From Candidatus Microthrix parvicella Bio17-1 (GTDB lineage: Bacteria; Actinomycetota; Acidimicrobiia; Acidimicrobiales; Microtrichaceae), in assembly GCF_000299415.1 (NCBI RefSeq), contig NZ_AMPG01000009.1, positions 1 to 53,805 on the forward strand: a stretch of 53,805 bases of DNA. The letters are read 5' to 3'. Made by a program: the position numbers and the translations under genes. The notes below the pieces were generated by a model. That model was not told the origin of the DNA. It searched no databases and saw nothing but the letters and a program-made list of their open reading frames with translations. This document shows, in pieces, positions 27,522-35,619 of this stretch. Each line of letters opens with the position of its first letter. Within the stretch, counting starts at the first letter, position 1.

Positions 27522-28400
27522 TTACGCTGCCCGTGTCTCGTCGCGATAGCTGTCATGCACTTCAACCGGTGTCCGGTAACCGATCCCCGAATGAAGCCTG
27601 GAACGATTATACCAAATCTCGATCCAATGCGCAATACCCGAAACAGCCTTTCTTCGTGTCGGGAACACTGTCCGATAAACGAACTCGTTCTTCAACGAAG
27701 CAAAAAACGATTCCGCCATAGCATTATCCCAACACACCCCGGTCTTACCCATCGACCCAACCATGTCATTTGATGCAAGGAACGCTTTGAACTCCTCAGA
27801 GGTGTACTGCGCCCCATGATCCGAATGAAAGATGGCATTCGACTGAATGCCACCAGCGTCGATCGCGGCCTGCAACGCGTCGATCACCAGACCGGTGCGC
27901 ATATGGTCGGCCATCGCGAACCCGACCACCATCTTCGAGAAACAATCGATCACCGTCGCCAAGTACACCCACCCTTCCCACGTGCGGATATAGGTGATAT
28001 CACCGACCAGCTTCACGCCCGGCTCCGCGGCGGTGAAGTCCCGGTCGACCAAGTCCGCCGTGCTCGGCGTGCCGTCAGGGTCGGTCGTTCGCCTGTATGG
28101 CCTGGGCTGACAGGCAACCATGTCACCCTCGACCATCACCCGACGGACCAGTTCAAGGCCGGCAGCGATCTTCTTGCGGCCCAGCTCGGCATGGACCCGA
28201 CGGTGCCCGTAGGTGCCATCGGATGCATCGAAGACCTTGCGGACATCGACCGCCAGTTCCTCGCGTCGTTCCGCGGTTGCTGACAGCGGACGTTTCCGCC
28301 AGTCGTAGTAGCCGGACTTCGACACGCCCGCCCACAAACACATCTTGGTGACCGGGTAGTTCGCCTTCTCGCCGTCGATGAACTCGTACTTCGAGATCAC
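27522..28400 (-). CDS. IS3-family OrfB transposase
   Basis: A 292-residue integrase-core protein with an HTH_21-like segment (YGHRRVHAELGR) and a DDE triad: VGDITYIRTWEG, FHSDHGAQYTSEEF, and DNAMAESFFASLKNE. GTG 28400 overlaps the orfA stop as GTGA, so the two appear coupled by stop-restart rather than by the frameshift used in many IS3 elements. It appears intact. Confidence 0.9.
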   Translation of the reverse strand: MISKYEFIDGEKANYPVTKMCLWAGVSKSGYYDWRKRPLSATAERREELAVDVRKVFDASDGTYGHRRVHAELGRKKIAAGLELVRRVMVEGDMVACQPRPYRRTTDPDGTPSTADLVDRDFTAAEPGVKLVGDITYIRTWEGWVYLATVIDCFSKMVVGFAMADHMRTGLVIDALQAAIDAGGIQSNAIFHSDHGAQYTSEEFKAFLASNDMVGSMGKTGVCWDNAMAESFFASLKNEFVYRTVFPTRRKAVSGIAHWIEIWYNRSRLHSGIGYRTPVEVHDSYRDETRAA

Positions 28401-28687
28401 CGATACTCCTGGGCGAAGAAGGACGCCGCTTTTCCCAAGAACTCGTTTTTCATTCGGAGTTCCCGGTTTTCGGCTTGGAGTTCGCGGAACTGGATACGTT
28501 CGGCTGGGGTCAAAGGGTCCTCCTCGATCGGGTGGGCATCACGGTACTTGTTGACCCACACACCGAGTGTGCCCGGGTTGATGTCCAACTCGTTGGCGAC
28601 CGTGGCGATCGGCCGGGAACCGTCGATCACCATTTTCACGGCCTCGGCCTTGAAAGTGTCAGAGTATTTTGTTCGTTTGCGTACCAT
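28397..28687 (-). CDS. IS3-family OrfA
   Basis: A 96-residue helix-turn-helix protein starting MVRKRTKYSDTFKAEAV, with an ANELDINPGTLGVWVNKY recognition part and a C-terminal coiled coil (RELQAENRELRMKNEFL). An earlier in-frame ATG at 28720 exists, but homologues begin near 28687. Confidence 0.85.
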   Translation of the reverse strand: MVRKRTKYSDTFKAEAVKMVIDGSRPIATVANELDINPGTLGVWVNKYRDAHPIEEDPLTPAERIQFRELQAENRELRMKNEFLGKAASFFAQEYR

Positions 28688-29044
28688 ATTGGATTCCTTT
28701 GTGTCAGTGGATGTTATCAATCACCCACTGTCCGAAATCCTCGGGGCACCCCAGAATACCTCGAGCACTACAACAACCATCGCCCCCACCAGGACTCCAC
28801 CAACGAGCACCCACCGACACCGCCGACGTCACCCCGATCGGCACAGACCAACCAATCCAACGTCACCCAACCTGCGCCGGACTCATCAACGAGTACCGAA
28901 CCGCAGCCTGAGCCGTTTCCCGGTCAACCAACAGCCACCGAAAACGCCAGCTTCAACGCGCCAACACACCAACCGCATCACCGCATCACCGCATCACTTC
29001 CAGGTCGCCGGAGAAGATGCCGGATGAATTCTCGGCATCAACAA

Positions 29045-29228
29045 GTCGCCCGTAGGGGACTTGCATTGCATGGCAGGAGAGATTTGAACTCTCAACCTTC
29101 GGTTTTGGAGACGCATAGAAACCCGCCGTGAAACCCCAAAAACCCTTCGAAACTGGGAAGTCCGACGGTTTCGATCGATTCAACCCCCTCATTGAGGGTT
29201 CCAACCATGGGCAAAACCATGGGCAAAC
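29045..29228 (-). repeat. att-like tRNA-Trp fragment, copy 2, with arm sequence
   Basis: Bases 29045-29111 repeat the downstream flank, acceptor 3' side, T arm and anticodon-loop side of the tRNA-Trp gene, in the tRNA's own orientation. A conserved arm follows, ending in the paired motif CATGGGCAAAACCATGGGC (about 29204-29224). The rest of the gap to 29444 shows no gene. Confidence 0.8.
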
Positions 29229-29444
29229 CGACCACCCCTCCGGACAGCGCGACCCGGCCGACAACCTGGGCCGGTCCCGGACATCTATCGCGACGCCAAG
29301 GACACCGCGTCACGCGCCCTTGATTGCGTGACTCCGAACCCCACCGGGTGCCCGAACTCATTCACTTCGATGCACCGCTGACGTTGACCGGCCTCAAGTC
29401 TCGGCCCGGCAGCTGACATCTGTCGCCACCCAGGCGCGGGTCGG

Positions 29445-29852
29445 CTACGGGACGAGTTCGAATGCGTCACAGTGGGCGGGGCGGACGACGGTGAAGTGGC
29501 GGCGGTCGAGGGTCGCTACACGGGTTTGGTCGAGCCGCTCGGCGATTGTGATGACACTGGCGTCGGTACCGCCGAGGGGAAGGTCGACGTACTTTTCGAC
29601 GAGATCGGCGACACGGTCCAGGTCGGCCCGGGTCAGCGACTCGATCACCACATCGCCCTGCGCGACAGATCGGAAGAACGCCGCTTCTGCTCTGGGCCCG
29701 AGTTGTCGTGCAATCAGGTACGCGGCCTCGGCGATGACGAGATGGCTCGTGACAAGTTGATCGGCCGTCTCAACGATTTCGACGCAGGCGATGTGGTCGG
29801 GGTCAGCGTCGTCCGCTGCGGCGAGAAGGACTCCGGTGTCAACAATGAGCAC
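29445..29852 (-). CDS. vapC: VapC-like PIN-domain RNase toxin
   Basis: A 135-residue PIN protein with its acidic cluster: Asp in MLIVDTGVLLA, Glu in VIAEAAYLI, Asp in GGTDASVITIAERL and Asp in ATLDRRHF. PIN toxins cut tRNA or rRNA. The start follows the antitoxin stop by 2 nt. It is the main cargo of the first short segment between att-like repeats (29.1-31.5 kb). Confidence 0.87.
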   Translation of the reverse strand: MLIVDTGVLLAAADDADPDHIACVEIVETADQLVTSHLVIAEAAYLIARQLGPRAEAAFFRSVAQGDVVIESLTRADLDRVADLVEKYVDLPLGGTDASVITIAERLDQTRVATLDRRHFTVVRPAHCDAFELVP

Positions 29853-29854
29853 GA

Positions 29855-30085
29855 TCAGTCGCGCCCGAACCCTTCGGCCAACATTTCGTCGGCGTCGCGT
29901 GCTCCGCGTCCCGACGTCGACGAGCCGATCCCCACGAACGCGAGTTTACGTCGGGGGGCCGCGGCCCCGTCGGGGAAGCTGGCAGCGATCTCGGCGATGA
30001 GTTGGTCAAGGGTGATCCCGCGGCGGTTCGATTCGGCTTGGAGGCGGGCCTGGGCCTCGGCGGGAAGATCAAGCGTCACGGTCAT
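29855..30085 (-). CDS. vapB: VapB-like antitoxin
   Basis: A 76-residue protein, MTVTLDLPAEAQARLQAESN, with a ribbon-helix-helix type start and a C-terminal part rich in Gly/Arg/Asp that would bind the PIN toxin. ATG 30085 follows GGGACC; ATG 30094 is also possible. It precedes vapC directly. The 185 bp before the next gene on the other side hold nothing recognised. Confidence 0.75.
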   Translation of the reverse strand: MTVTLDLPAEAQARLQAESNRRGITLDQLIAEIAASFPDGAAAPRRKLAFVGIGSSTSGRGARDADEMLAEGFGRD

Positions 30086-30300
30086 GGGTCCCATGTTAGA
30101 GCGCAACGGTGACACTCGAACAGGCCAACAGGATTGTCCTTGCGGCTAGGTGCCAGCAAGCGGGCCCTCATAGTTGGTCCACGACGAGCGGGTCGTCTCT
30201 CCAACTTGGACCAGCCGATGGGCTCGACTCAGTGGCCTCTACCCGGCCCTGGCCCACCTAAGGATCTTGCACGGGTTAGCGCCGCGTAGGATACGGGTCC

Positions 30301-30633
30301 ATGGGCTCAGAGCCGGTCGAGATTGAGGTACCGGAATTCGATTCAGCTGCCAGTGTGTTCCGGACTTGGGCAGGCCAGGGCGCACCCGTTCACCTCGTCT
30401 TCGGTCCCGACCCGATCCTGGCGGTGGACCTCCCTGGCCGACGCGGGTACCTCACAGATGAAATTTATTTCGCAGTGGCGTGGGTCGCCGAAGGAACTGA
30501 AGATCTGTTGCAGGCGCTGCGGGCCCAAGGCATCGATGCCATCCAGCGCTCTGAAAGGGGCGGAACCGAGGTGCACGAAGACTTGTTGGACATGTTAATG
30601 AGGAACGGCAACGTCCTGCGTTCCCAGCCATAG
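30301..30633 (+). CDS. Hypothetical protein, 110 residues
   Basis: A short soluble protein beginning MGSEPVEIEVPEFDSAASVF, with a sequence pattern of alternating strands and helices and no membrane segment or known motif. ATG is the first codon of the frame, and codon bias is typical of the region. Function unknown; it could be a small immunity-type or regulatory protein in the VapBC segment, but nothing shows this. Confidence 0.5.
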   Translation: MGSEPVEIEVPEFDSAASVFRTWAGQGAPVHLVFGPDPILAVDLPGRRGYLTDEIYFAVAWVAEGTEDLLQALRAQGIDAIQRSERGGTEVHEDLLDMLMRNGNVLRSQP

Positions 30634-30743
30634 CCGTTCGTAGTACCACGCAGATCCGGCTCCCGCGGCCATGCCAGTTGGCCGGACCCGGCCTGTTCAG
30701 GCCAGCGCAGGCCAACTGCGAGTCCCGTCCTCTTCCCCACGGA

Positions 30744-31064
30744 CTAGCAACGACTCTCCCAGCCAGCCGGCCGAAACGGACCACCGTCGACAGACGTCGC
30801 CACTCGGGCGTACGGATCAATGGTGTAGATGTCAACTACAAGCGGCCTTCCGGCCGTGATTGTGTGAAGGACGCGGCGGCACCCCGGTGGCACTACTGGG
30901 TTGGGTGGCGACGAGGTGCCAACCACTGTCGTGGTCGGCTGGATGTCGGCGGGAATCGCGGACCTTGAGCCACATCCTGCAACCAGCGCGACCAGGCATG
31001 AATAGACCAACACCGACTTGATGGTCCTACTCGTGCCAGGCGAAGGACCCTTGAGCCAAGTCAC
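30744..31064 (-). CDS. Small lipoprotein, function unknown
   Basis: About 106 residues from GTG 31064 (ATG 31109 is possible). A hydrophobic stretch VLVYSCLVALVAGC ends in a lipobox (VAGC). The mature part is Pro/Thr-rich with a short strand pattern (PLVVDIYTIDPYARVATSV) and stops soon after, so it may be truncated. No family recognised. Confidence 0.45.
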   Translation of the reverse strand: MTWLKGPSPGTSRTIKSVLVYSCLVALVAGCGSRSAIPADIQPTTTVVGTSSPPNPVVPPGCRRVLHTITAGRPLVVDIYTIDPYARVATSVDGGPFRPAGWESRC

Positions 31065-31253
31065 GGGCCACCTCCCGAACGTCCAACTCGGCCGGACCCA
31101 CAGTGGCATCTTCTGCCGGTGCATCCGGCGGCTGCCGCGCCGACCGCTGCGGTCCCATGACGCCATCTCCGAGCGCCGAGTCCCCGGTGGTGGATGCCGT
31201 ACCCACCCAGCACTTCCGTGTTGGAAGCCTCGCTGTGCCTGTGCGTGTGCGCG

Positions 31254-31410
31254 CCTGAGAGAAGTCATCCGCCCTTTGATCCTGAGGATTCTAGGGTCCC
31301 CTTCGAGATCGGCATCGTCGACGTCTCGTGGACCTGCTTCTCTCGCTCGCACGCCTCCGCGATCACACGAATCGGCTGGGTCTTTCAACCGGTGACTCCC
31401 GAGATGCTAG
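31254..31410 (+). mobile_element. IS481-like left-end fragment (copy C)
   Basis: The sequence follows the first ~155 bp of copies A and B, from AGAAGTCATCCGCCC through the start of the transposase (LVDLLLSLARL-like codons), then breaks off where the att flank repeat begins. Confidence 0.75.
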
Positions 31411-31413
31411 CAA

Positions 31414-31712
31414 GCACTAGCGGAAATCGAACATCCATCAAACTCCTTGCCCATGGAAAAGCCCCTCAGAACTGCTACCAAATGCAGTTCAAGGACGAAA
31501 TTCAACACTCGCAAAATCGGCTACATCCCAGTCCCCCGTAGGGGACTTGGCCTTGCAGGGCAGGAGAGATTTGAACTCTCAACCTTCGGTTTTGGAGAGG
31601 GCTGAAAACCCGCCCACAAGCCCCAAAAACCCTTCGAGACCGCGAATCGCGAGAGATTCGAGCCGTTTCGACCCCCATTGTGCGGTTCCAATGATGGGCA
31701 AAATGATGGGCA
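31414..31712 (-). repeat. att-like tRNA-Trp fragment, copy 3, with long flanks
   Basis: The tRNA-derived core is at 31531-31598. About 115 bp before it and 110 bp after it are shared with copy 4 (33613-33914), giving ~300-bp direct repeats on either side of the Phd/RelE segment. The arm ends with ATGATGGGCAAAATGATGGG. No gene lies between here and 31924. Confidence 0.82.
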
Positions 31713-31924
31713 GGATCGCGACGCCGTCGACAGCGTTCGCCCAATCGCGGAATCACCCGAGAGCCCCGCAACGGCTCCCGCAAGAAACCCGGCTCGACGG
31801 GGCGCCCCGCTTGTCGCGTCGCCCGGCGCAGTGCCCTCGGCTGCGTCGGACCTCCCTACGCATCGCCGAGGGCAGGGCTGAACCGGGCGCACGCAGCGGC
31901 CGACCCGGTTCCCGTGATTCGGGC

Positions 31925-32200
31925 CTACTGGGGTCGGTATACGTCGCTCCGGTGCTGGACCGTTGCGACTCTGACCTGGCGTTCCTGTTCATCGATCTCA
32001 TAGACGACCCGGAAGTCGCCGCGGCGGGCACTATAGGAACCCTCCAAGTCGAACCGGAGCGGCTTCCCGACCCGATACGGATTCTCCGAGAGGCCGCCGT
32101 GGACGAACTCCACACACGCAACTACGACCTTCTCTGGGAGCCGGTTGAGTGATCGCCTGGCCCGAGGCGACCACACGACTTCGAACCGCTCCTCGCTCAT
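31925..32200 (-). CDS. RelE/ParE-family toxin
   Basis: A 91-residue toxin with the family pattern FEVVWSPRARRSLNRLPEKV, GKPLRFDLEGSYSARRGDFRVVYEID and a C-terminal VQHRSDVY. The RelE-type arginines and C-terminal Tyr/His are kept, favouring an mRNA interferase over a gyrase poison, but this is inferred. ATG overlaps the antitoxin stop (ATGA). Single cargo pair of the 31.6-33.7 kb segment. Confidence 0.87.
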   Translation of the reverse strand: MSEERFEVVWSPRARRSLNRLPEKVVVACVEFVHGGLSENPYRVGKPLRFDLEGSYSARRGDFRVVYEIDEQERQVRVATVQHRSDVYRPQ

Positions 32201-32481
32201 TCAGCCCTGACCTGCGCAAGAACCTCGTCACGGGTGAGAACCTCACCCTTACCTCCCGCAAGCTCAGCTCGACCCTCGCTGATCTCGTCCATCAGTTGGC
32301 GGTCGCTCAGGATCTCAAGAGTCTCTTCGAGGGACTCAAGGTCTTCGACACTCAACATCACGACCGCAGGCCTGCCGTGCTTCGTCACAACCACCCGGCC
32401 ATGCTCTCGTTCGAGCCCCTCCACTACCTCCGAAAGCCGATTCTTGACGTCCGCCAAGGCGAGATGTTCCTGAGCCGTCAT
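32197..32481 (-). CDS. Phd/YefM-family antitoxin
   Basis: About 94 residues from ATG 32481 (ATG 32487 possible): ALADVKNRLSEVVEGLEREHGRVVVTKHGRPAVVMLSVEDLES in the Phd pattern, with a C-terminal toxin-binding tail. It neutralises the RelE-like partner and should repress the pair through the palindrome that covers its start codon. Confidence 0.85.
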   Translation of the reverse strand: MTAQEHLALADVKNRLSEVVEGLEREHGRVVVTKHGRPAVVMLSVEDLESLEETLEILSDRQLMDEISEGRAELAGGKGEVLTRDEVLAQVRAE

Positions 32482-32498
32482 GGCCATAAGTATGGCCA
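32481..32498. promoter_or_regulatory. Palindromic operator over the Phd start codon
   Basis: TGGCCATAAGTATGGCCA is a perfect 8-2-8 palindrome including the start codon region. Its place suggests autorepression and a leaderless or very short-leader mRNA. Confidence 0.65.
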
Positions 32499-32623
32499 GA
32501 ATACTGGTCGGCGTCAACCCAAGGTCCTGACGCCTGGCCAGACGGAAGTGCAGGCCCGGCCTCGCTTACACACAGAACTCGACAGTCCCTGGGCGGTCGC
32601 GCTCATGTAGCCTCCCAACCATC

Positions 32624-33181
32624 GTGCGACGGAAGCTCGGTAGGCCGGTTCAACTGGGCACACCTCGGAAGCTGAGTGCCCTTGTCTGTTCGTGTGGGCT
32701 CTTACTCCTGCTGGTGGCCTTCGCCTGCGGCACCGATGAGCAAGTGGAGAGGGATGCGGAACGCCTGAAGAATTTCCGCGTGTGGGACTGGGTGATAGCG
32801 GGGAATTCGCCCGACAGGGTTACGAGCAGCCGGAACTCTGCATTGGGCCGGGAAGGGGCCAACCTCATTGGCACCGGCTATTGGACACTTCCTCGGAGTA
32901 CGGACCCAGTCGAGGTGCTACAGGAGTTTCAGAATGAGGGAGTTGAGTTGACGTTTGTTTCGTGCGAGCCGCTCAATATGGGCTTTGGAGGGACCATGGA
33001 GGGTTTCGACACTGATCTAGGATTCTCGGGTGAGCTACGTGACGATTCTCTGTTCATACAAATCGAACTTCCGCGAGAGGTCGATCGCGTGCCAGCCGGT
33101 GCCTACAAGCAGGATCTGGTCGACGGACCCGCTGAGTGCCGGGCGGAGTTGGAAGTCAACTCGAATCTCGGACCGAGCTGA
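32624..33181 (+). CDS. Putative exported lipoprotein, function unknown
   Basis: A 185-residue protein from GTG 32624. A hydrophobic segment (ALVCSCGLLLLLVAFAC) ends near a cysteine that could be lipidated, though the box is not ideal. The mature part has one further pair of cysteines (FVSCEPLN and AECRAEL) that may form a disulfide. No known family. It lies in the Phd/RelE segment between att-like repeats. A hairpin follows at 33244. Confidence 0.5.
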   Translation: MRRKLGRPVQLGTPRKLSALVCSCGLLLLLVAFACGTDEQVERDAERLKNFRVWDWVIAGNSPDRVTSSRNSALGREGANLIGTGYWTLPRSTDPVEVLQEFQNEGVELTFVSCEPLNMGFGGTMEGFDTDLGFSGELRDDSLFIQIELPREVDRVPAGAYKQDLVDGPAECRAELEVNSNLGPS

Positions 33182-33243
33182 GAGAGTCCGATTTTCGCCA
33201 TGCGTGACGTAGCTCTGACAGCACCAGCAGTATCTGAGGGTGA

Positions 33244-33268
33244 GTCCCATCATTAAGTGTGATGGGAC
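33244..33268. terminator. Strong hairpin after the lipoprotein gene
   Basis: Perfect 9-bp stem GTCCCATCA / TGATGGGAC with a 7-nt loop, about 60 bp after the stop at 33181. No T-run follows. Between here and 33612 I see no gene. Confidence 0.5.
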
Positions 33269-33612
33269 ACGTGGGCTATCGGGAGGGGCTACCCGCCCTC
33301 CCAGGCGAGTTCACGCCCCGGAGAGCGCCCCGATGAACACGTCGTCATCAAACCGGTTCCGGTTCGTCTCCCATCGGCTTGCCTTTCCCCCTTGGTCTGC
33401 CTGTCATGATGACCGCCCAACCCAAGGATCAGGTCGCCATCAATCAACTTACGAATCAGGCCCGAGGGGCATGCTCCGGGTAGGGGGAGTCCCGTCGAGT
33501 GGTGAGCTTCGATGCGCGATCGAGGGCTGGCTGGCCGCTCCAAGGGCCCGCTCAGGCGTGAGAGGACCCCACGGAGTGGTCCGCGCTAGCCGTCCAGATT
33601 GCGCTGACGAGT

Positions 33613-33914
33613 GAGCGCTAGCGGAAATCGGACGTCCACCGAATTCCTTGCCCATCAAAGAACCCTTCAAATTTGATAGGCAAGAGGGTTTCGGAGCACA
33701 ATTCCAAATCGCCGAATCGCCTACATCCCAGTCGCCCGTAGGGGACTTGACTTGCAGGGCAGGAGAGATTTGAACTCTCAACCTTCGGTTTTGGAGAGGG
33801 CTGAAAACCCGCCCACAACCCCCGGAAATCCTTCGAAACCCCGAATCGCGTGGAATTTGAGCGGTTTCGACCCCCTTTGTGCGGGTCGAATGATGGGCAA
33901 AATGATGGGCAAAA
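33613..33914 (-). repeat. att-like tRNA-Trp fragment, copy 4, with long flanks
   Basis: Core at 33731-33797, differing from the copy at the intact tRNA (50999-51064) at about one base before diverging in the anticodon stem. Long flanks match copy 3. The arm ends with ATGATGGGCAAAATGATGGG. This is the left boundary of the 17-kb segment. Confidence 0.85.
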
Positions 33915-34107
33915 CTGTGGACGCTGCGGTGGCGGTGGCGGGCTCCGCTGTGCCCACCGCGAAAGCTCATTCACTCATCCCGCCGTCGCCCGAACCTGGC
34001 CGAGCTGCAACTCTTCCTCGGCGATCTTCGGCCAGCTCGATACGACCGTTGCGTCACTCAACACCGTCGGCGTTGGCGCCGACCGGCCACGCATACACAC
34101 AGCGTGC

Positions 34108-34228
34108 AACAGTCCCTTCCCCGGTCATCCAGCACCACCCCGGACGCCAGCTTCAACGCGTTCCACGACGCGATCAGCATTGCCGCATCAGTTCCAGGTC
34201 GCCGCAAAAAGCACCGAATGACTTCTCG
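34108..34228 (+). mobile_element. IS481-like right-end fragment (copy D)
   Basis: The sequence matches the last ~120 bp of copies A and B (ACGCCAGCTTCAACGCG, TTCCAGGTCGCCG) and ends with GAATGACTTCTCG. The body of the element is gone. Confidence 0.65.
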
Positions 34229-34325
34229 ACACGAACAAGTCTGAGGCCAGTTGCGGGGTGTTTGCAGCGGTGATCAAGCCCGGAGCGTGATCTCGTGTCG
34301 CGGCCGTGGCTGGTAGAGTCAAATC

Positions 34326-35084
34326 ATGACAACCGGCCAGAGCAGCGGCAAACCATGTAGCAAAAAGCCGGATGTCGCTCTCTTGGACTTTGATGGCACG
34401 CTTCGCTCGGGCATCGCCATCTTGGATTTCACTGCTCAGCTCATACAGACGTTTGACCTCTCTTCTGTCTATACAAAGATTCAACGCTCAGTCGCCCTAT
34501 ACCAAGATGGTCAGCTCGGATACGATCAACTGACGGTCGATCTACCACGACTCTATGCTGAGGCTTTACGCGGACTCGCCGTTGACGATGTAAAGAATCA
34601 GGCCGATGCATTCGTGGCCAGCGATCCGATTGCGAGAGAGAAAGACTCATTCGCGCGTGAACTGACCAAGATGTTGGGTGCCGCAGGACTAGGAATTTTC
34701 GTGATTTCTGGCGCACCAGCCGTCGTACTTGAAGCGTTCAGTGGAGTGTTGAGATTCAGTGAATATTACGGCGTTGAAGTAGGGGTGGATGGCTCGAACT
34801 ACGATGGCCGCCTCATGCTGAATCCGGCCACTCGATCGGCCAAAACTCTGCTAGTCAACCAGCTGGCCGACCGTTGCGTCCCTCGGTTTGGCGCTGGCGA
34901 CTCTGATGCTGATGCGCCACTACTCGCGTCATCACCGTTGGGCATAGTAGTCGGTATGGAAGCCAAGATTTCGGCCAGCTACGAGACCCTGCGGCTTGCG
35001 GAGCAGGGGAGTTGGTCCGCAAGCGACCGCGGGCGGTTAGAACGACTGCTCAAGTTGGTCCTGGGTGGTTCTCTTGGGCGCTGA
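34326..35084 (+). CDS. HAD-superfamily (subclass IB-like) hydrolase
   Basis: A 252-residue phosphohydrolase. The motifs are clear: DVALLDFDGTLRSG (nucleophile and acid Asp), FVISGAPAVVLEAF (motif II Ser), a Lys at RSAKTLLV, and FGAGDSDADAPLL (motif IV Asp pair). The all-helical cap between motifs I and II fits the SerB-like IB group, acting on a small phosphorylated substrate. First gene of an overlapping trio with a membrane-anchored protein and a HIT protein. Base composition is lower in GC than the copper region, suggesting separate origin. Confidence 0.8.
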   Translation: MTTGQSSGKPCSKKPDVALLDFDGTLRSGIAILDFTAQLIQTFDLSSVYTKIQRSVALYQDGQLGYDQLTVDLPRLYAEALRGLAVDDVKNQADAFVASDPIAREKDSFARELTKMLGAAGLGIFVISGAPAVVLEAFSGVLRFSEYYGVEVGVDGSNYDGRLMLNPATRSAKTLLVNQLADRCVPRFGAGDSDADAPLLASSPLGIVVGMEAKISASYETLRLAEQGSWSASDRGRLERLLKLVLGGSLGR

Positions 35085-35619
35085 GAACGTCGTACAGATC
35101 CTAGCCGGGGCGGTCGTGGGTGCTGCCCTACAACCGGCCGCGTCTGACTTCTGGGGATGGCTTAGGTCCCGCAAACACGCGATGGCTGGTGTCTGGTGGC
35201 AGATCATCCCAAGTGAGCATGGCCGACCGGCGCGCCTTGACCGGGTCGTGGTACGCAGAGGCTCCGGAGTTCAGCTAGTAGGCAGGATCTCGAGGGTCCA
35301 CCCGACTGAGGAAACAGGCAAGCACTGGTGGTTCAATGGTCATCAAGGTGGGAAGGATCTCGCACTGGCATTCGGGCCGCGCAAGGCGCACCCAGACCAG
35401 TCGAGCTTCGGGTCCATTGCCCTGCACGCAGTGCCAATAGCGAGTGGGCGAGAGTGGGTCGGAGCGTACTATCGGCCGGGATCTGATCTTGGGCGCGACC
35501 GGATCGACGCGCCCAACTTGGAGGCGATACCAATCCTTTGGACTAGATCGAAGAAGCAGCCTCCAGACTGGCTGGATATGGCCGATAGGATCACTACTCT
35601 TGGAGACGAGAGTACATAA
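35065..35619 (+). CDS. Membrane-anchored beta-rich protein of unknown function
   Basis: A 184-residue protein from GTG 35065 (TTG 35074 possible), overlapping the HAD gene by 20 nt. One N-terminal hydrophobic segment (VVQILAGAVVGAALQPAASDFWGWL) is followed by a domain predicted as mostly strands: AGVWWQIIP, RLDRVVVRRGSGVQLVGRI, KHWWFNGHQGGKDLALAF, SFGSIALHAVP, WVGAYYRPG, and AIPILWTR. This G-x-W plus repeated-strand pattern suggests a small beta-barrel. The layout, membrane anchor plus barrel, is reminiscent of some anti-phage effectors such as Cap15, but I see no residue-level match. It shares one base with the HIT start. Confidence 0.65.
   Translation: MVLLGAENVVQILAGAVVGAALQPAASDFWGWLRSRKHAMAGVWWQIIPSEHGRPARLDRVVVRRGSGVQLVGRISRVHPTEETGKHWWFNGHQGGKDLALAFGPRKAHPDQSSFGSIALHAVPIASGREWVGAYYRPGSDLGRDRIDAPNLEAIPILWTRSKKQPPDWLDMADRITTLGDEST

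Larger units (their letters stand above)
27480..28753 (-). mobile_element. IS3-family element, complete, 3-bp target duplication
   Basis: It starts TGGTGAGCCCCG and its other end, read inward, is TGGGGTGCCCCG; both continue to a common TCGGACAGTG. It is 1274 bp with TG...CA termini and is flanked by GAA on both sides, the usual 3-bp duplication of the family. It carries intact orfA and orfB on the minus strand. Confidence 0.88.
26496..29037 (+). mobile_element. IS481-like element copy A, split by an IS3 element
   Basis: Left end TGCCGAGAAGTCATCC at 26496-26511; right end GGATGAATTCTCGGCA at 29022-29037 is its inverted match with one change. Without the inserted IS3 (27480-28753 plus one GAA) the element is about 1265 bp. 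No clear duplication flanks it. Confidence 0.75.

Noticed and set aside
28397-28400. Programmed frameshift between IS3 orfA and orfB
   Set aside because: The genes meet in a GTGA stop-start overlap and no slippery run is seen there.
30820-30840. TGTAG-N7-CTACA dyad like the BlaI sites
   Set aside because: Half-sites face the opposite way and it lies inside the small lipoprotein gene.
33752-34273. 173-residue frame starting in the tRNA fragment (RDLNSQPSVLE)
   Set aside because: The same peptide appears at every tRNA-Trp fragment because it is antisense tRNA sequence, not a protein family.
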